A stretch of 64,000 nt of DNA, from positions 638,501 through 702,500 of the forward strand of contig NZ_CP042467.1 of the NCBI RefSeq assembly GCF_007993755.1, read 5' to 3'. The stretch comes from Microvenator marinus. GTDB taxonomy: Bacteria; Myxococcota_A; Bradymonadia; Bradymonadales; Bradymonadaceae. Every line of letters starts with the position of its first letter. The stretch's first letter is position 1. Under the pieces are notes generated by a model. That model had not been told where the DNA came from, made no database searches, and saw only the letters and a program-made list of their open reading frames with translations. This document shows positions 9,894 to 18,672 of this stretch, in pieces. Position numbers and translations under genes: made by a program.

Positions 9894-12800
9894 ATCCGAT
9901 TGAACTGAGAAGGTCTCGAACCCAAACCGACCTTGAATCTAGCCAAGAGGAAAGCCTCAGACATTCCGAACTTGAAGAGATTTTCGACGTCCTTCGAGCG
10001 CCTCAACTGCTTCTGAGTCGCCTCTTCACTTAGCGGCTCGCTCCAGCCCGACATCCGCAGGGTACCAGAGGTAGCGGCTTGAATATCCGACGCACTAAGA
10101 AGGCCTACCCGCAGTGCAAACGAATGAAGTTGCGCAGGCCACGCCTCGCAATGGGCACTCGCAATAGTCTCCAGTGCCGGCTCGAGCGCCTGTACCACTC
10201 TTCGTCTCGCAACCGCAAAGAACGGGCTCGACACAGCGTCGGCCATCTCCTGACTACGGGCGTCCACACGTTCACTGAACCCAGCACCGGTCTGCTTGTA
10301 CAAAATCCCTTCGAGCAAGTGCCAGATCTCTCGGCCATCGAGCGCGCTCAGTGCCGAAACTTCAGACCAGGCCAGAGCCGCAGAATATCCGGCGAGGAAG
10401 CGCAACTCGGGCTCGGAACACTTCTCGATTAACTCGGAGTTGAACCAAGAAACCGGCGTGGACTCATGGAAGACAAACGGCGTGTTCTGTGCCGAATCCG
10501 ACGCAAAAGCCTTGATCTTCTTGATGCCAAACATCTGCCCCGCATTGGCAAGGGCATCGAGCAATCTCGAGTCCTCGATCTTCTGAGCGTCCAACGCCTT
10601 CTTCTGAGGAAGGTCGCCGCCCCAGAGCTTCTCCGCAATCGGCATCACAGCATGCAGTGCTGCAAAGTACGGGCGAAGGTCCTCTGGAAGCAAAAGCTGA
10701 CGGATATCATCGTCCGAGAATGCCCTCGAAACGCTTGATTTAGCGCGGATTTCCTCGCCTTCAACCTTCATGTTCAGGGTCCGAAGGAACTGACGAGCGA
10801 CACGCGCACGGTCGTAGGCTTGAATCTTCTCAAAAACCTCGACCATTCCCTTGTACGTCGTCGACTCGAAGGGCTCTTCGGCCACCAGCGTCTCAAAATG
10901 CTTAAGCGCTTCAGTCTCGCGACCCACGCTCCTCGAGAGCGTGAAAGCCAGGCGTCGACGGTAGTCTAGGGTCGATTCAGGGCCTCCAATAGCCACCAAG
11001 TCGCGATAGAGACGTGCCGCCTCGTCAGCGCGCCCAAGGTCTTCATCGAGCGCCACAGCGGCTCGCCCAACAAGCGCAATCCTCGTCGGCACATCGAGTT
11101 CTTTCGCAAACGACTCGATCTCAATGCAGCAATCATGAAGCTCATTGAGCTCCCACGCAATCTCGAGCAACTCATCCACATCGTCCAATGAGGACGGTTG
11201 TGAGCGCACGAGCTTCCACTGGAGGGCATAGGCCTGAGCCGCATCTCCAAGGTCCACCTTGTATGCCCGCACCAAACGGCGCCAATCCAAGATTTGGGAT
11301 TCGAGTGCGTTGAACGAAAGCGTCTCCTCAAAAAGTCCGATTCCGCGCTCTACGTCGCCAAAATCACAATGGAGATGAGCCAGTTTTAGCCGAACTTGAG
11401 TGTACGACGGATGAGATACCTTCGGATGAAGCAACATCTCCAGATGCTCAATAGCCTTCGCCGCGTCGCCGATTCGAACGCATAGCTCAGCCAGGTCGAG
11501 TCCCGAGTTCAAACGGTCGATCGGTGAATCCGACTTCAATACCTCTCGGAAATGAAGCTCTTGGAACTGCGCCGCCGACTCCAAGTCGTCGAGCGAGCGG
11601 CATACGCCCACAATCGCACTCAGATTCCTCGGGTCATTTGAAAGCTGCCAGGCATGCTCATAGGCATGACGAGCACCATCGAGGTCCAAAATCTTCTCTT
11701 CCAACACCTCGCCGAGCTTCTCGAAGAGCTCAGCTCGACGGGCATCACCGAGCTCGATGTTGGCCACGTGAGACTCAAGCGCCGTGCGCATCGCATCCCA
11801 AATCTGGCCTGTCTCAAGCGCTGCAAAAAGCTCGTCAACAATGGGCCCGTCTTCGATCGCCGGCTCGTTGCCAAACGCGATCTCGACCGCCTCTTCAAGC
11901 ACCTCACGCGATTCAAGGCCCTGCAACACAGCCGCTAAATCGACGCTCCTCTTGACCCTGAGGTCTCGAGAAACCGCCGCTGCGATCTCTTCGCGCGTCA
12001 AAGAAATCCACTTTTCCACATCTTTGTGGGCCGAGGCTTCTTCGATTCTCAAACGAAGAACGTCCGGATCAACTGAATCCCCCTCAGGCTTCAGGCCAGC
12101 CTTCACGCGCTGGATCTCCCGCCGAAGTCGGCTTACCTTCGAGTCTCCATCCTCGATCCAAGCCTCAGCGAGCTCATTAGGCAACCAGCCGACAAACCAA
12201 TTGCGCTCATCGGCGCTCGCGCTCTCGAGAACACGAATCAATGTCTGTTTAGTTGGCCCATTCCACTCTTTGACCCCGACCACCTGCTCAACCCCAAACC
12301 ATGGGTGTTCGTCGCGCTGACGCAAAAGACCCGCGCGATCTCCGGCAAGTCCAGCACATAAGCGAACAACAGCCTGGTTTTCGGTGCAATGTTCATCACC
12401 ATGAACACGGTAGCCGACGCTCTTCTGAGGAGTCCCACTCGCCCGCTCGCGAATCCGCGCGATCGAGAGGAAATAGGTGTCACGAGCCTCAGCTGGCATG
12501 GTGCGAAGTGCAAGCTCCTCCAACTCTTTGGAGAGCTTCATCGCATCCACTCCCGCGGCACGCCAGGTTCTCAGAATGCCGTAGAGCCAGTGGATATTCT
12601 CGGCCTCGATGCGCGCACCTTTCATCCAGTAGCCATAGGCCTCGGCTGGACTTTCCAGGCGCCATTCCAAGACATTGGCAATCTCGGCCAAAAGAATTGG
12701 CTGATCTTCAGGAAGCGTTCTTACGACGCGCTCCTCAAGCACCGAAATCAGCGCTCGCCAATTCCCTGTTTGGCGGTGCAAACGTGCCAACGCGAAGAAG

Positions 12801-14848
12801 ACATGAGGGTTTGACGGATTGAGTTCCTGAATCCGCGTGTAGAGAAGCACGGCGTCCGCCTCATGCCCACACTCGAACTCCATCAACTCGGCGAGCGCTC
12901 CAAGGTGGCGCTCAGCTTCGCGTTTGTCGGGGCTCGACACCAGCTGGGCCTCCGTCATCGCTACGAGCTCATCCCATCGGGCGCCTCGCACGTAGATACG
13001 GCCGAGACCTTCCAAAGCAGGCAGGTAGTCCGGAAGTAGGTTCAGGGCGCGTCGGTAGGCGTCTTCCGCCACGTCGGTCATGCCCAGTTTATCCACAGCG
13101 ATGCTCGCGTTTCGAACCAAGAGCGCCGCCGATTCTTCCTCGTCGTCGATCAAGCCGAGCTCTCGCTCGTTCAGCATCAACAAATCATTCCAACGCTCGC
13201 CGCGGGAATAGAGCCGTCCCAGCGCGGCAAAGGCGCGCGATTGCTCGGGGTCCAACTCGAGGATCTCTTCCCAAGCCCCAATCGCAACTTCGGTATGCTG
13301 AAGCCTGTCTTCAGCAATCTCCGCGACCTTCTCCAAAAGATAGAGCTTTTGGCGTCTGGACTCAGTCGCGCTCACGCTCGCCAGGAAGAGGTCGGCGAGT
13401 TCTGTCCACCGCCCTTCCCTCTCCATGAGACGCGCTGCGCCCTTGAGCGCCGGTAGATAGCCATTTCTGTGTCGCACCACGGTCAAGTAGTGCTTAAGAG
13501 CCTTCGACGCCTGATTCAGACGCTGTTCATAAATCTCGGCAACCTGGAAATGCCGTCGCCAAACAAACGGGGCCTCCCCAAGGTGAGCAATCTCTGTCTC
13601 ATACAAGTCCGCCAAGAGTCCCCATTCACCCAAACGACTGTAGAGTCGGCCCAGCGCACGAATCGCAGGCGTAAACGAGGGCTCGTGTTGCAAAGCCTCA
13701 ACGTAGACCTCCGCCGCAGCACTTTCTAGCCCGGCATCTGGTCTATGGTGGGACTGAGACTCGTAAAGGCGCCCAAGCTCCCAAAGGGTCCAGACCCGCT
13801 CATCGGATGAGAGTCCTGGATTCGCAAGACGGGCGTTCAAGAGGTCGATGAGCTTAGCATCTTGAGCGTCAGTGGCGTGCAAAAGGGCCACATATCCCTC
13901 ACGCACAAGCGCATCTTCCTCGAAGTCTTGGCCCGCGCGCTCGAGTACTTCAGCCGCAGTCTTAGGGTCGCGCTGATAGGTCATCTGGCTGAGTTCAAGC
14001 GCAATCGGGGCCACACGGCGGCTAAGGCGAGCCTCGGAAAGGAACTCAAAGCCCTCGTCTTTGGCGCCCGTGTCACGAAGAAGTGAATAGAGAAGGTCTT
14101 CGACGTCGTCCCCTGCAATCGTGTGCGAGAGGGAGTCCTTGAGCACGTTGCTCGCCTCGTCAATCCTTGCGTGGCTCGCTAACCAGGAGGCTTCCATCGC
14201 CACGAGCTGGGCTCGCGTCTGACCGTCGAGCTCGGGATGATGACGAAGGGTGTTTAGAGCGCGAATCGCCTCGTCTGAACGTCCCAACTCGAGCAGGAAG
14301 TCCACACAGAGCAAGGTCGCAAATTGCGCACTCAGCGCTGGCATATCCTCGAGCGGTCGAGCTCCGGTCACCTCATCGAGCCTTTGGAGAAGGGATTCAG
14401 GAGATTCACCATCGACCCAAGCCAAACGAATTGCGTCCAAACCCTCTACAAGTCCGGCCTCGGACGCAATATGCTCGACCACGTCACGGGAGTCGTCACC
14501 GTGCGCAAGGAGGACTCGTCGGCAAAGTTCCCAAAACTCGCGATCTGCCCCAAAGTCTTTGGCGAAGCGGCCTTGTTTGGCCTCGATTCGGTCAAATTGC
14601 CCGAGTGCCTCACGTGCGAGAAGCTCAGAGAACGCCTTGTTGCGACGGGTGGACTCATGGTCCCGAATCAAGCGCGCTTCCTCAGCCATCATCCGCGCGA
14701 AGGTCTCGAGCGTATCTTGACGCAAAGCCACCTCTTCGGGCGGGCGAAACGACGCCATCCGTTCGGTGATTGCTCCCTCAGACTCATTGGGTCTTAATAT
14801 GCGGGCTGCGCGCGACTCATTTTCATGGGTACGTAATTCCTTCGCCAT
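9890..14848 (-). CDS. Giant TPR-repeat protein (1652 residues)
   Basis: Very long helical protein built from degenerate tetratricopeptide repeats along most of its length, for example AFAALGRLYSRGERWNDLL, ALEGLGRIYVRGARWDELV and VFFALARLHRQTGNWRALI, with the spacing of about 34 residues expected for TPR units. No signal peptide, membrane span or enzymatic domain is visible, so a cytoplasmic scaffold is most likely. The start at ATG 14848 is chosen because GAGGAG stands eight bases before it; an in-frame GTG three codons upstream lacks a usable site. Similar giant TPR proteins are common in Myxococcota, usually without known function. It is convergent with, and overlaps by four bases, the REC-kinase gene. 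Confidence 0.82.
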   Translation of the reverse strand: MAKELRTHENESRAARILRPNESEGAITERMASFRPPEEVALRQDTLETFARMMAEEARLIRDHESTRRNKAFSELLAREALGQFDRIEAKQGRFAKDFGADREFWELCRRVLLAHGDDSRDVVEHIASEAGLVEGLDAIRLAWVDGESPESLLQRLDEVTGARPLEDMPALSAQFATLLCVDFLLELGRSDEAIRALNTLRHHPELDGQTRAQLVAMEASWLASHARIDEASNVLKDSLSHTIAGDDVEDLLYSLLRDTGAKDEGFEFLSEARLSRRVAPIALELSQMTYQRDPKTAAEVLERAGQDFEEDALVREGYVALLHATDAQDAKLIDLLNARLANPGLSSDERVWTLWELGRLYESQSHHRPDAGLESAAAEVYVEALQHEPSFTPAIRALGRLYSRLGEWGLLADLYETEIAHLGEAPFVWRRHFQVAEIYEQRLNQASKALKHYLTVVRHRNGYLPALKGAARLMEREGRWTELADLFLASVSATESRRQKLYLLEKVAEIAEDRLQHTEVAIGAWEEILELDPEQSRAFAALGRLYSRGERWNDLLMLNERELGLIDDEEESAALLVRNASIAVDKLGMTDVAEDAYRRALNLLPDYLPALEGLGRIYVRGARWDELVAMTEAQLVSSPDKREAERHLGALAELMEFECGHEADAVLLYTRIQELNPSNPHVFFALARLHRQTGNWRALISVLEERVVRTLPEDQPILLAEIANVLEWRLESPAEAYGYWMKGARIEAENIHWLYGILRTWRAAGVDAMKLSKELEELALRTMPAEARDTYFLSIARIRERASGTPQKSVGYRVHGDEHCTENQAVVRLCAGLAGDRAGLLRQRDEHPWFGVEQVVGVKEWNGPTKQTLIRVLESASADERNWFVGWLPNELAEAWIEDGDSKVSRLRREIQRVKAGLKPEGDSVDPDVLRLRIEEASAHKDVEKWISLTREEIAAAVSRDLRVKRSVDLAAVLQGLESREVLEEAVEIAFGNEPAIEDGPIVDELFAALETGQIWDAMRTALESHVANIELGDARRAELFEKLGEVLEEKILDLDGARHAYEHAWQLSNDPRNLSAIVGVCRSLDDLESAAQFQELHFREVLKSDSPIDRLNSGLDLAELCVRIGDAAKAIEHLEMLLHPKVSHPSYTQVRLKLAHLHCDFGDVERGIGLFEETLSFNALESQILDWRRLVRAYKVDLGDAAQAYALQWKLVRSQPSSLDDVDELLEIAWELNELHDCCIEIESFAKELDVPTRIALVGRAAVALDEDLGRADEAARLYRDLVAIGGPESTLDYRRRLAFTLSRSVGRETEALKHFETLVAEEPFESTTYKGMVEVFEKIQAYDRARVARQFLRTLNMKVEGEEIRAKSSVSRAFSDDDIRQLLLPEDLRPYFAALHAVMPIAEKLWGGDLPQKKALDAQKIEDSRLLDALANAGQMFGIKKIKAFASDSAQNTPFVFHESTPVSWFNSELIEKCSEPELRFLAGYSAALAWSEVSALSALDGREIWHLLEGILYKQTGAGFSERVDARSQEMADAVSSPFFAVARRRVVQALEPALETIASAHCEAWPAQLHSFALRVGLLSASDIQAATSGTLRMSGWSEPLSEEATQKQLRRSKDVENLFKFGMSEAFLLARFKVGLGSRPSQFNRI

Positions 14849-14899
14849 CCTTAGCACTCCTCTATGTTGACCATCCTTGGTCAGTATTGGGCGCGCCGC

Positions 14900-15853
14900 T
14901 TAATGCTCTCCAGGCAATGGATATTGCGATTCATCGTAATCCCATGCCGGGTTGTCCTTCATGGACGCTAGCTTTTGTGCGGTGCGCTTCTTACGCAATC
15001 TCCAAGCTACTAGGAAAAGCAGACTTGCGCCAAAAAATATGACAATTCCGTCCATGAAAAGCGACCACAAACTTGATGCGTTCTTCAAATCTTGGCGCCA
15101 ACGCCCCTCCGCAACAGGGACACTTTCACCCGTAACCTTACGAAAAGACTGATGAAAGCTATCCCCTTGCTCCATATTTTGAAAAAGTCTCGAAAACACA
15201 TCGTCTCCGTGCCTATCTCTCAAATCTCGAACAAAATGGAACGATTGAGCGTACGCAAGTGATGCCGTGTTATGATGCTCAGGAAAGCTAAACTCCAGAT
15301 CTCCAAAGGCAATCAGGCCGCTCGCCGCGGCTGCGCGCGATAAAAGCTCACTCCTGTCGGCCGTCCACTCATCGGCGTGAAGCACAGCAAACCCCTCGTG
15401 AAACCATCTTGGAACTTTCTTGCCCCTCGCAGCGATATCAACGGCGACGTGCGCCAATTCGTGTCTGAACGTCGCGTCAACCTCAGCCATACCCTGAGCC
15501 CCCGGTTTGTTTGCCACAATCACCGTTGCGCGATTTGAAAACGAAAGGCCGGCCGCCCATTCGGGCGCATTGTTTGGAATTTGATGAAGCCTGAAATAGT
15601 CCCCTACCCGCTTCAATACCCACACTTGGATAGGCTTCATTTCCTCGACACCCAAAGATGCCTTGAGCTTCGCCAGGTCCGCTGGGGCCGTCTCCATTAA
15701 ATCCTCAGCAGCCTTTGATGCTGCTTCTGGGTAGTGAAACACCAACCCATTATCTGCCGATGGACGGCTCTCAATCTGCTCAAGACTTGATTGCGCAAAG
15801 ACCGACCCCGACAAAACCAACGCAAAAACCAAAGTTATCAACTTGCGAAACAT
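14900..15853 (-). CDS. Secreted, membrane-anchored zinc metallopeptidase-like protein
   Basis: Envelope protein of 317 residues with a signal peptide (MFRKLITLVFALVLSGSVFA), a gluzincin-type HELAH motif at about residues 131-135 and a downstream Glu in WFHEGFAVLHA at about 153, which together fit the zinc ligands of the peptidase MA/M1-like superfamily. A C-terminal hydrophobic segment (GIVIFFGASLLFLVAW) followed by RLRKKR would anchor it in the inner membrane with the catalytic domain outside. GAGGTG before ATG 15853 supports this start. It is upstream of, and co-directional with, the giant TPR gene, about 50 bases apart, so the two may be co-transcribed. Substrate unknown. Confidence 0.82.
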   Translation of the reverse strand: MFRKLITLVFALVLSGSVFAQSSLEQIESRPSADNGLVFHYPEAASKAAEDLMETAPADLAKLKASLGVEEMKPIQVWVLKRVGDYFRLHQIPNNAPEWAAGLSFSNRATVIVANKPGAQGMAEVDATFRHELAHVAVDIAARGKKVPRWFHEGFAVLHADEWTADRSELLSRAAAASGLIAFGDLEFSFPEHHNTASLAYAQSFHFVRDLRDRHGDDVFSRLFQNMEQGDSFHQSFRKVTGESVPVAEGRWRQDLKNASSLWSLFMDGIVIFFGASLLFLVAWRLRKKRTAQKLASMKDNPAWDYDESQYPLPGEH

Positions 15854-15950
15854 ATTCACCTCGTCACTCTGATTCCCCGCAATGCACTTCGGATTCCAAA
15901 TTCGCGTGGTGGACGACCAGGCGCTCAAAACCGTCAAAAAAATGACACGA

Positions 15951-15966
15951 GTGACACGTTTGTCAC
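15951..15966. promoter_or_regulatory. Palindrome, candidate activator (enhancer) site
   Basis: GTGACACGTTTGTCAC has perfect six-base arms (GTGACA/TGTCAC) around four bases. A further half-site TGACAC stands at 15943-15948, giving three copies of the same hexamer within 24 bases. It lies about 65-80 bases upstream of the sigma-54 promoter at 16031-16046, a position suited to an NtrC-family activator. The activator is not identified. Confidence 0.55.
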
Positions 15967-16030
15967 ACTCTTGCCTTGGTGATGCCCCGCCTCTGTAAAA
16001 AACATGCTAAACATCAAGCACTTGAAAGGC

Positions 16031-16046
16031 TGGCACGAATATCGCT
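16031..16046 (+). promoter_or_regulatory. Sigma-54 (RpoN) promoter
   Basis: TGGCACGAATATCGCT matches the RpoN consensus TGGCACG-N4-TTGCW at every defined position but one (C for the second T of the -12 block). GG and GC have the required spacing. The start of transcription would be near 16058, about 57 bases before the lipoprotein ATG at 16115, which has its own ribosome binding site AAGGAAGG. No sigma-70-like promoter stands out in the same gap. Confidence 0.72.
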
Positions 16047-16114
16047 TACCTTTAGCGAGCAGAAGGAAACGGGCTCATGTCGGGCCCGTCGGTTAAGTAG
16101 TAAAGGAAGGAAAA

Positions 16115-16612
16115 ATGAAGAAATTTTTGGTCATGATGTGTGCTGCGGCTCTCGCTGGTTCGATTGGTTGTGGTGACGACGAGGAAACACCCTCAAATAA
16201 CAACAACAACAACACCAACAATGAAACGACTCAAACAAACAATGAGACGACTCAGACAAACAATGAGACGACTCAGACAAACAACGAAACGACAACTAAC
16301 AACCAAACCACCACAAACAACCAGACCACCACAAACAACCAGACCACCACAAACGGTGGAACTTTCGAGCCATGCGCTGATTACTGCACGCAGTACGAAG
16401 CAAATTGCGCGGAAGCATTCGCTACCGATTACACCGACAACGCTGGTTGCTTGACAGCATGTGAAGCGTTCGAAGTTGGTACAGAAGGCGACACAACAGG
16501 CGATACGGCTGCATGCCGTCTCTACCACGTGGGCGCTGCAGCTGCTGACGCTGCTACTCACTGCCCGCACGCTGGTGCAACTCCAACTGAGTTCTGCGTA
16601 GCAGCCGAATAA
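16115..16612 (+). CDS. Small Cys-rich lipoprotein with Asn/Thr repeat linker
   Basis: Predicted surface or periplasmic lipoprotein of 165 residues. Residues 1-19 form a lipoprotein signal ending in GSIGC, a weak but plausible lipobox. It is followed by an acidic patch, a linker of about 55 residues made of TNNETTQ and NNQTTT units, and a globular domain with eight cysteines (CADYCTQYEANC and others) that probably form disulfides. Such Asn/Thr linkers behind a lipidated Cys are frequent in Bradymonadales-type genomes. It is a single-gene unit with a sigma-54 promoter in front and a strong terminator behind. The function of the Cys-rich domain is not recognised. Confidence 0.85.
   Translation: MKKFLVMMCAAALAGSIGCGDDEETPSNNNNNNTNNETTQTNNETTQTNNETTQTNNETTTNNQTTTNNQTTTNNQTTTNGGTFEPCADYCTQYEANCAEAFATDYTDNAGCLTACEAFEVGTEGDTTGDTAACRLYHVGAAAADAATHCPHAGATPTEFCVAAE
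16214..16351 (+). repeat. In-gene tandem repeats coding the lipoprotein linker
   Basis: Three 21-base units (16214-16276) encode TNNETTQ; units two and three are identical in sequence and the first differs at a few bases. After a short transition come three 18-base units (16298-16351) encoding NNQTTT, the last two identical. Near-perfect identity at the DNA level implies recent expansion and possible length variation, always in frame because unit lengths are multiples of three. Confidence 0.9.
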
Positions 16613-16631
16613 TCCGAATCGGATAGAATCA

Positions 16632-16662
16632 AAAAAGGCGTGGTCGATGACCACGCCTTTTT
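16632..16662. terminator. Bidirectional intrinsic terminator
   Basis: A perfect 14-base-pair stem (AAAAAGGCGTGGTC with GACCACGCCTTTTT) around a three-base loop, with a T-run on either strand. It ends transcription of the lipoprotein gene on the plus strand and of the divIVA-proC-yggS-maf operon on the minus strand. Confidence 0.93.
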
Positions 16663-16680
16663 CTTTGCCTTAAAAACAGA

Positions 16681-17175
16681 CTAGGTCGCCAGATTCGTCT
16701 CTTCTTCGATGGCGTCCCACTCTACTTCAGACGTTTCGAACTTCTCGACGAAAGCCAAATGCGTCTCGAGAGTGGCCTTCAACTCGGCCAACACCCGCAC
16801 CCGACGCTCTTCAAGCACTCTCACCTCGGACTGAGCTCGGCTGATCTCGTCCTCACACTCAGCGAGAATCTTTTCCGCCTTAATTTCGGCATCCGCCACC
16901 AAGAGTTCTGCCTCACGAGTCGCCTGGTGCTTGAGGTCCTCGGACATCTGACGGGCCATGTCCAGGGCGTCCTGCAGCGTTCGCTCACGCCGCCTGTACT
17001 CCCGAACCTCAGCCATCAGCTCATCACGTTCTTTTTGAGCTTGTTTGGCATTCATCGCGAGGTGGTCCCATTCGCGAGCCACACCCTCCAAAAACTCTCT
17101 GACTTGATTGACGTCGTATCCGCGAACTCGGCGTTCAAACTCTTGTTTGATGATATCGTCGCTGCTGAACTTCAT
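16681..17175 (-). CDS. divIVA: DivIVA-domain coiled-coil protein
   Basis: Cytoplasmic protein of 164 residues with the N-terminal DivIVA signature (MKFSSDDIIKQEFERRVRGYD, NQVREFLEGVA) and a long coiled coil rich in Glu, Lys and Arg. DivIVA-type proteins bind curved membrane and organise poles, division or gliding machinery. ATG 17175 is preceded by AGGAGG. It is the last gene of a minus-strand run maf-yggS-proC-divIVA, 46 bases after proC. This resembles the yggS(ylmE)-proC-divIVA neighbourhood known next to division genes in many bacteria, which supports a role in growth or division; that role is inferred from family and context. Confidence 0.85.
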   Translation of the reverse strand: MKFSSDDIIKQEFERRVRGYDVNQVREFLEGVAREWDHLAMNAKQAQKERDELMAEVREYRRRERTLQDALDMARQMSEDLKHQATREAELLVADAEIKAEKILAECEDEISRAQSEVRVLEERRVRVLAELKATLETHLAFVEKFETSEVEWDAIEEETNLAT

Positions 17176-17221
17176 GTGGCCTCCTGGCAATCATCCGACG
17201 TCATTGTAACGCAAGAGACTC

Positions 17222-17998
17222 TCAGGACAATTTTTCTGCCATGGACTTCGAGTGTTCTGCTGCGACAACTACGGCACGATTGAGCGCATGGCGAAACCCA
17301 AGCTTTTCGAGCTCAGCGCACGCGGCGATCGTGGTTCCACCAGGACTTGCAACCCTGTCTTTCAAGACTTCAAAATGAGTACCTGTCTGGCTCGCGAGCT
17401 CCGCTGCCCCCAGCACGGTTCCAATAGCGAGCTTGGTCGCCACGTCTCGTGAGAGCCCCATCTGCACGCCCCCGTCGGCCAAGGCCTGCATCGCAATAAA
17501 AATATACGCGGGCCCACTCCCACTGAGGGCGGTCAACGCATCAAACTCTGACTCACCTGAGAGCACCACGACCTCCCCCGACATCTCGAAGAACGCCACG
17601 ACTTCATCAGAAACTGAGTCTGAGAAGAGTCCGGTCATGCCTTTCCCCACGAGCGCCGGGGTATTGGGCATGGCTCTTACCACCTTAAGCCCTTGCCATT
17701 TTTTTGGAAGCCACGCCTTAAGCGACTCAAGCCGGACTCCAGCAGCCACCGAAACAACGATGTCGCCCTCCTGAAACTCAAACTCGGAAAAAACAGCTTC
17801 CAGCTGATAGGGCTTGACCGCAAAGACCACCACGCGCGGCCCACCTTTTGACGTCTCGCTCGCTCCCAGGCTCACGAGTCGGTCTATCTTGTCCCGGCTC
17901 CGGCTCCGCACCACACAATGCGCGCCGGCCTTGAGCGCACCTTCGACAAGCGCACTCCCCATATTTCCGCAGCCGACCATCCAATATTCTATCGACAT
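17222..17998 (-). CDS. proC: Pyrroline-5-carboxylate reductase
   Basis: Last step of proline synthesis: reduces pyrroline-5-carboxylate to proline with NAD(P)H. The 258-residue product is of normal length, with the Rossmann motif GCGNMGSALVEGAL at the N-terminus, VVFAVKPYQLE in the middle, AMPNTPALVGKGMTGL and the C-terminal ALSGSGPAYIFIAMQALADGGVQMGLSR that is diagnostic of ProC. It follows yggS by two bases, which indicates co-transcription. Confidence 0.95.
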   Translation of the reverse strand: MSIEYWMVGCGNMGSALVEGALKAGAHCVVRSRSRDKIDRLVSLGASETSKGGPRVVVFAVKPYQLEAVFSEFEFQEGDIVVSVAAGVRLESLKAWLPKKWQGLKVVRAMPNTPALVGKGMTGLFSDSVSDEVVAFFEMSGEVVVLSGESEFDALTALSGSGPAYIFIAMQALADGGVQMGLSRDVATKLAIGTVLGAAELASQTGTHFEVLKDRVASPGGTTIAACAELEKLGFRHALNRAVVVAAEHSKSMAEKLS

Positions 17999-18000
17999 AC

Positions 18001-18672
18001 TTAACCTCGTTTGCCAAAAATTGCGGTCCCGACCCGAATATGAGTAGCACCAAGTTCAATTGCCGTCTCAAAATCTGAGGTCATACCCATCGAGAGAATA
18101 TCGAGCTCCGGCATCTCTTTGCGCGCGGAATCGAAGAGCCCTTTCATCTCTCGAAAATAGGGTATCGCCTCGCGATCAAAGGGCGGAATCGTCATAAAGC
18201 CGCGCACCCTAGCCCCTATCTCGCTCGCCTGCGTCACGAACTCCAGAGCTGCGTCTGGTTCAATGCCTCCCTTAGCCTCATCATTTCCGGTGTTGACCTG
18301 AACCAGAATCTCCGGCGCGACCTCACTTCGCTTAATAAGCTCTTTGACTGCCGATTTCGAGTCGATGGAATGAATCAGGGTTACCCGATTCGCGAGGTAT
18401 TTCGCCTTATTACTCTGTAGCCCACCGATGTAGTGCCACCGAATACTATCTGGCAACTCATCGACCTTATCTCGCCACTCTTGCACATAGTTTTCGCCAA
18501 AATCGCGCTGCCCCACTTCCCATAGGGCCAGAATATCGGCCACAGGCATCGTCTTAGACACCGCGATCAGGGTAATCTCATCCGGGCTTCGCCCTGCTCG
18601 GCTTGCAGCTTCAGAGATCCGACCCCGAACTTCCTCCAAATTCGCCACCAGCTCGTCTTTGCGATTCTTCAT
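18001..18672 (-). CDS. yggS: YggS-family pyridoxal phosphate homeostasis protein
   Basis: Small TIM-barrel PLP-binding protein (223 residues) without known catalysis, thought to buffer PLP and influence amino acid pools. Conserved blocks are LIAVSKTM with the PLP-binding Lys, FGENYVQEWRDK, WHYIGGLQSNKAKYL, HSIDS, VQVNTGNDEAKGG and LSMGMTSDFETAIELGATHIR. Start and maf stop overlap in an ATGA (18669-18672), so the two are translationally coupled; proC follows at two bases. The yggS-proC linkage is conserved across bacteria. Confidence 0.95.
   Translation of the reverse strand: MKNRKDELVANLEEVRGRISEAASRAGRSPDEITLIAVSKTMPVADILALWEVGQRDFGENYVQEWRDKVDELPDSIRWHYIGGLQSNKAKYLANRVTLIHSIDSKSAVKELIKRSEVAPEILVQVNTGNDEAKGGIEPDAALEFVTQASEIGARVRGFMTIPPFDREAIPYFREMKGLFDSARKEMPELDILSMGMTSDFETAIELGATHIRVGTAIFGKRG

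Noticed and set aside
9890..14848. Many long plus-strand frames opposite the giant TPR gene, including one of 200 codons at 14167-14769
   Set aside because: They are the mirror of a GC-rich codon pattern of the TPR gene; their compositions are Arg/Ser/Pro-rich and show no known motif.
16190..16360. CRISPR-like appearance of short repeats
   Set aside because: Repeats are contiguous without spacers, lie in frame inside a gene and encode an Asn/Thr linker.
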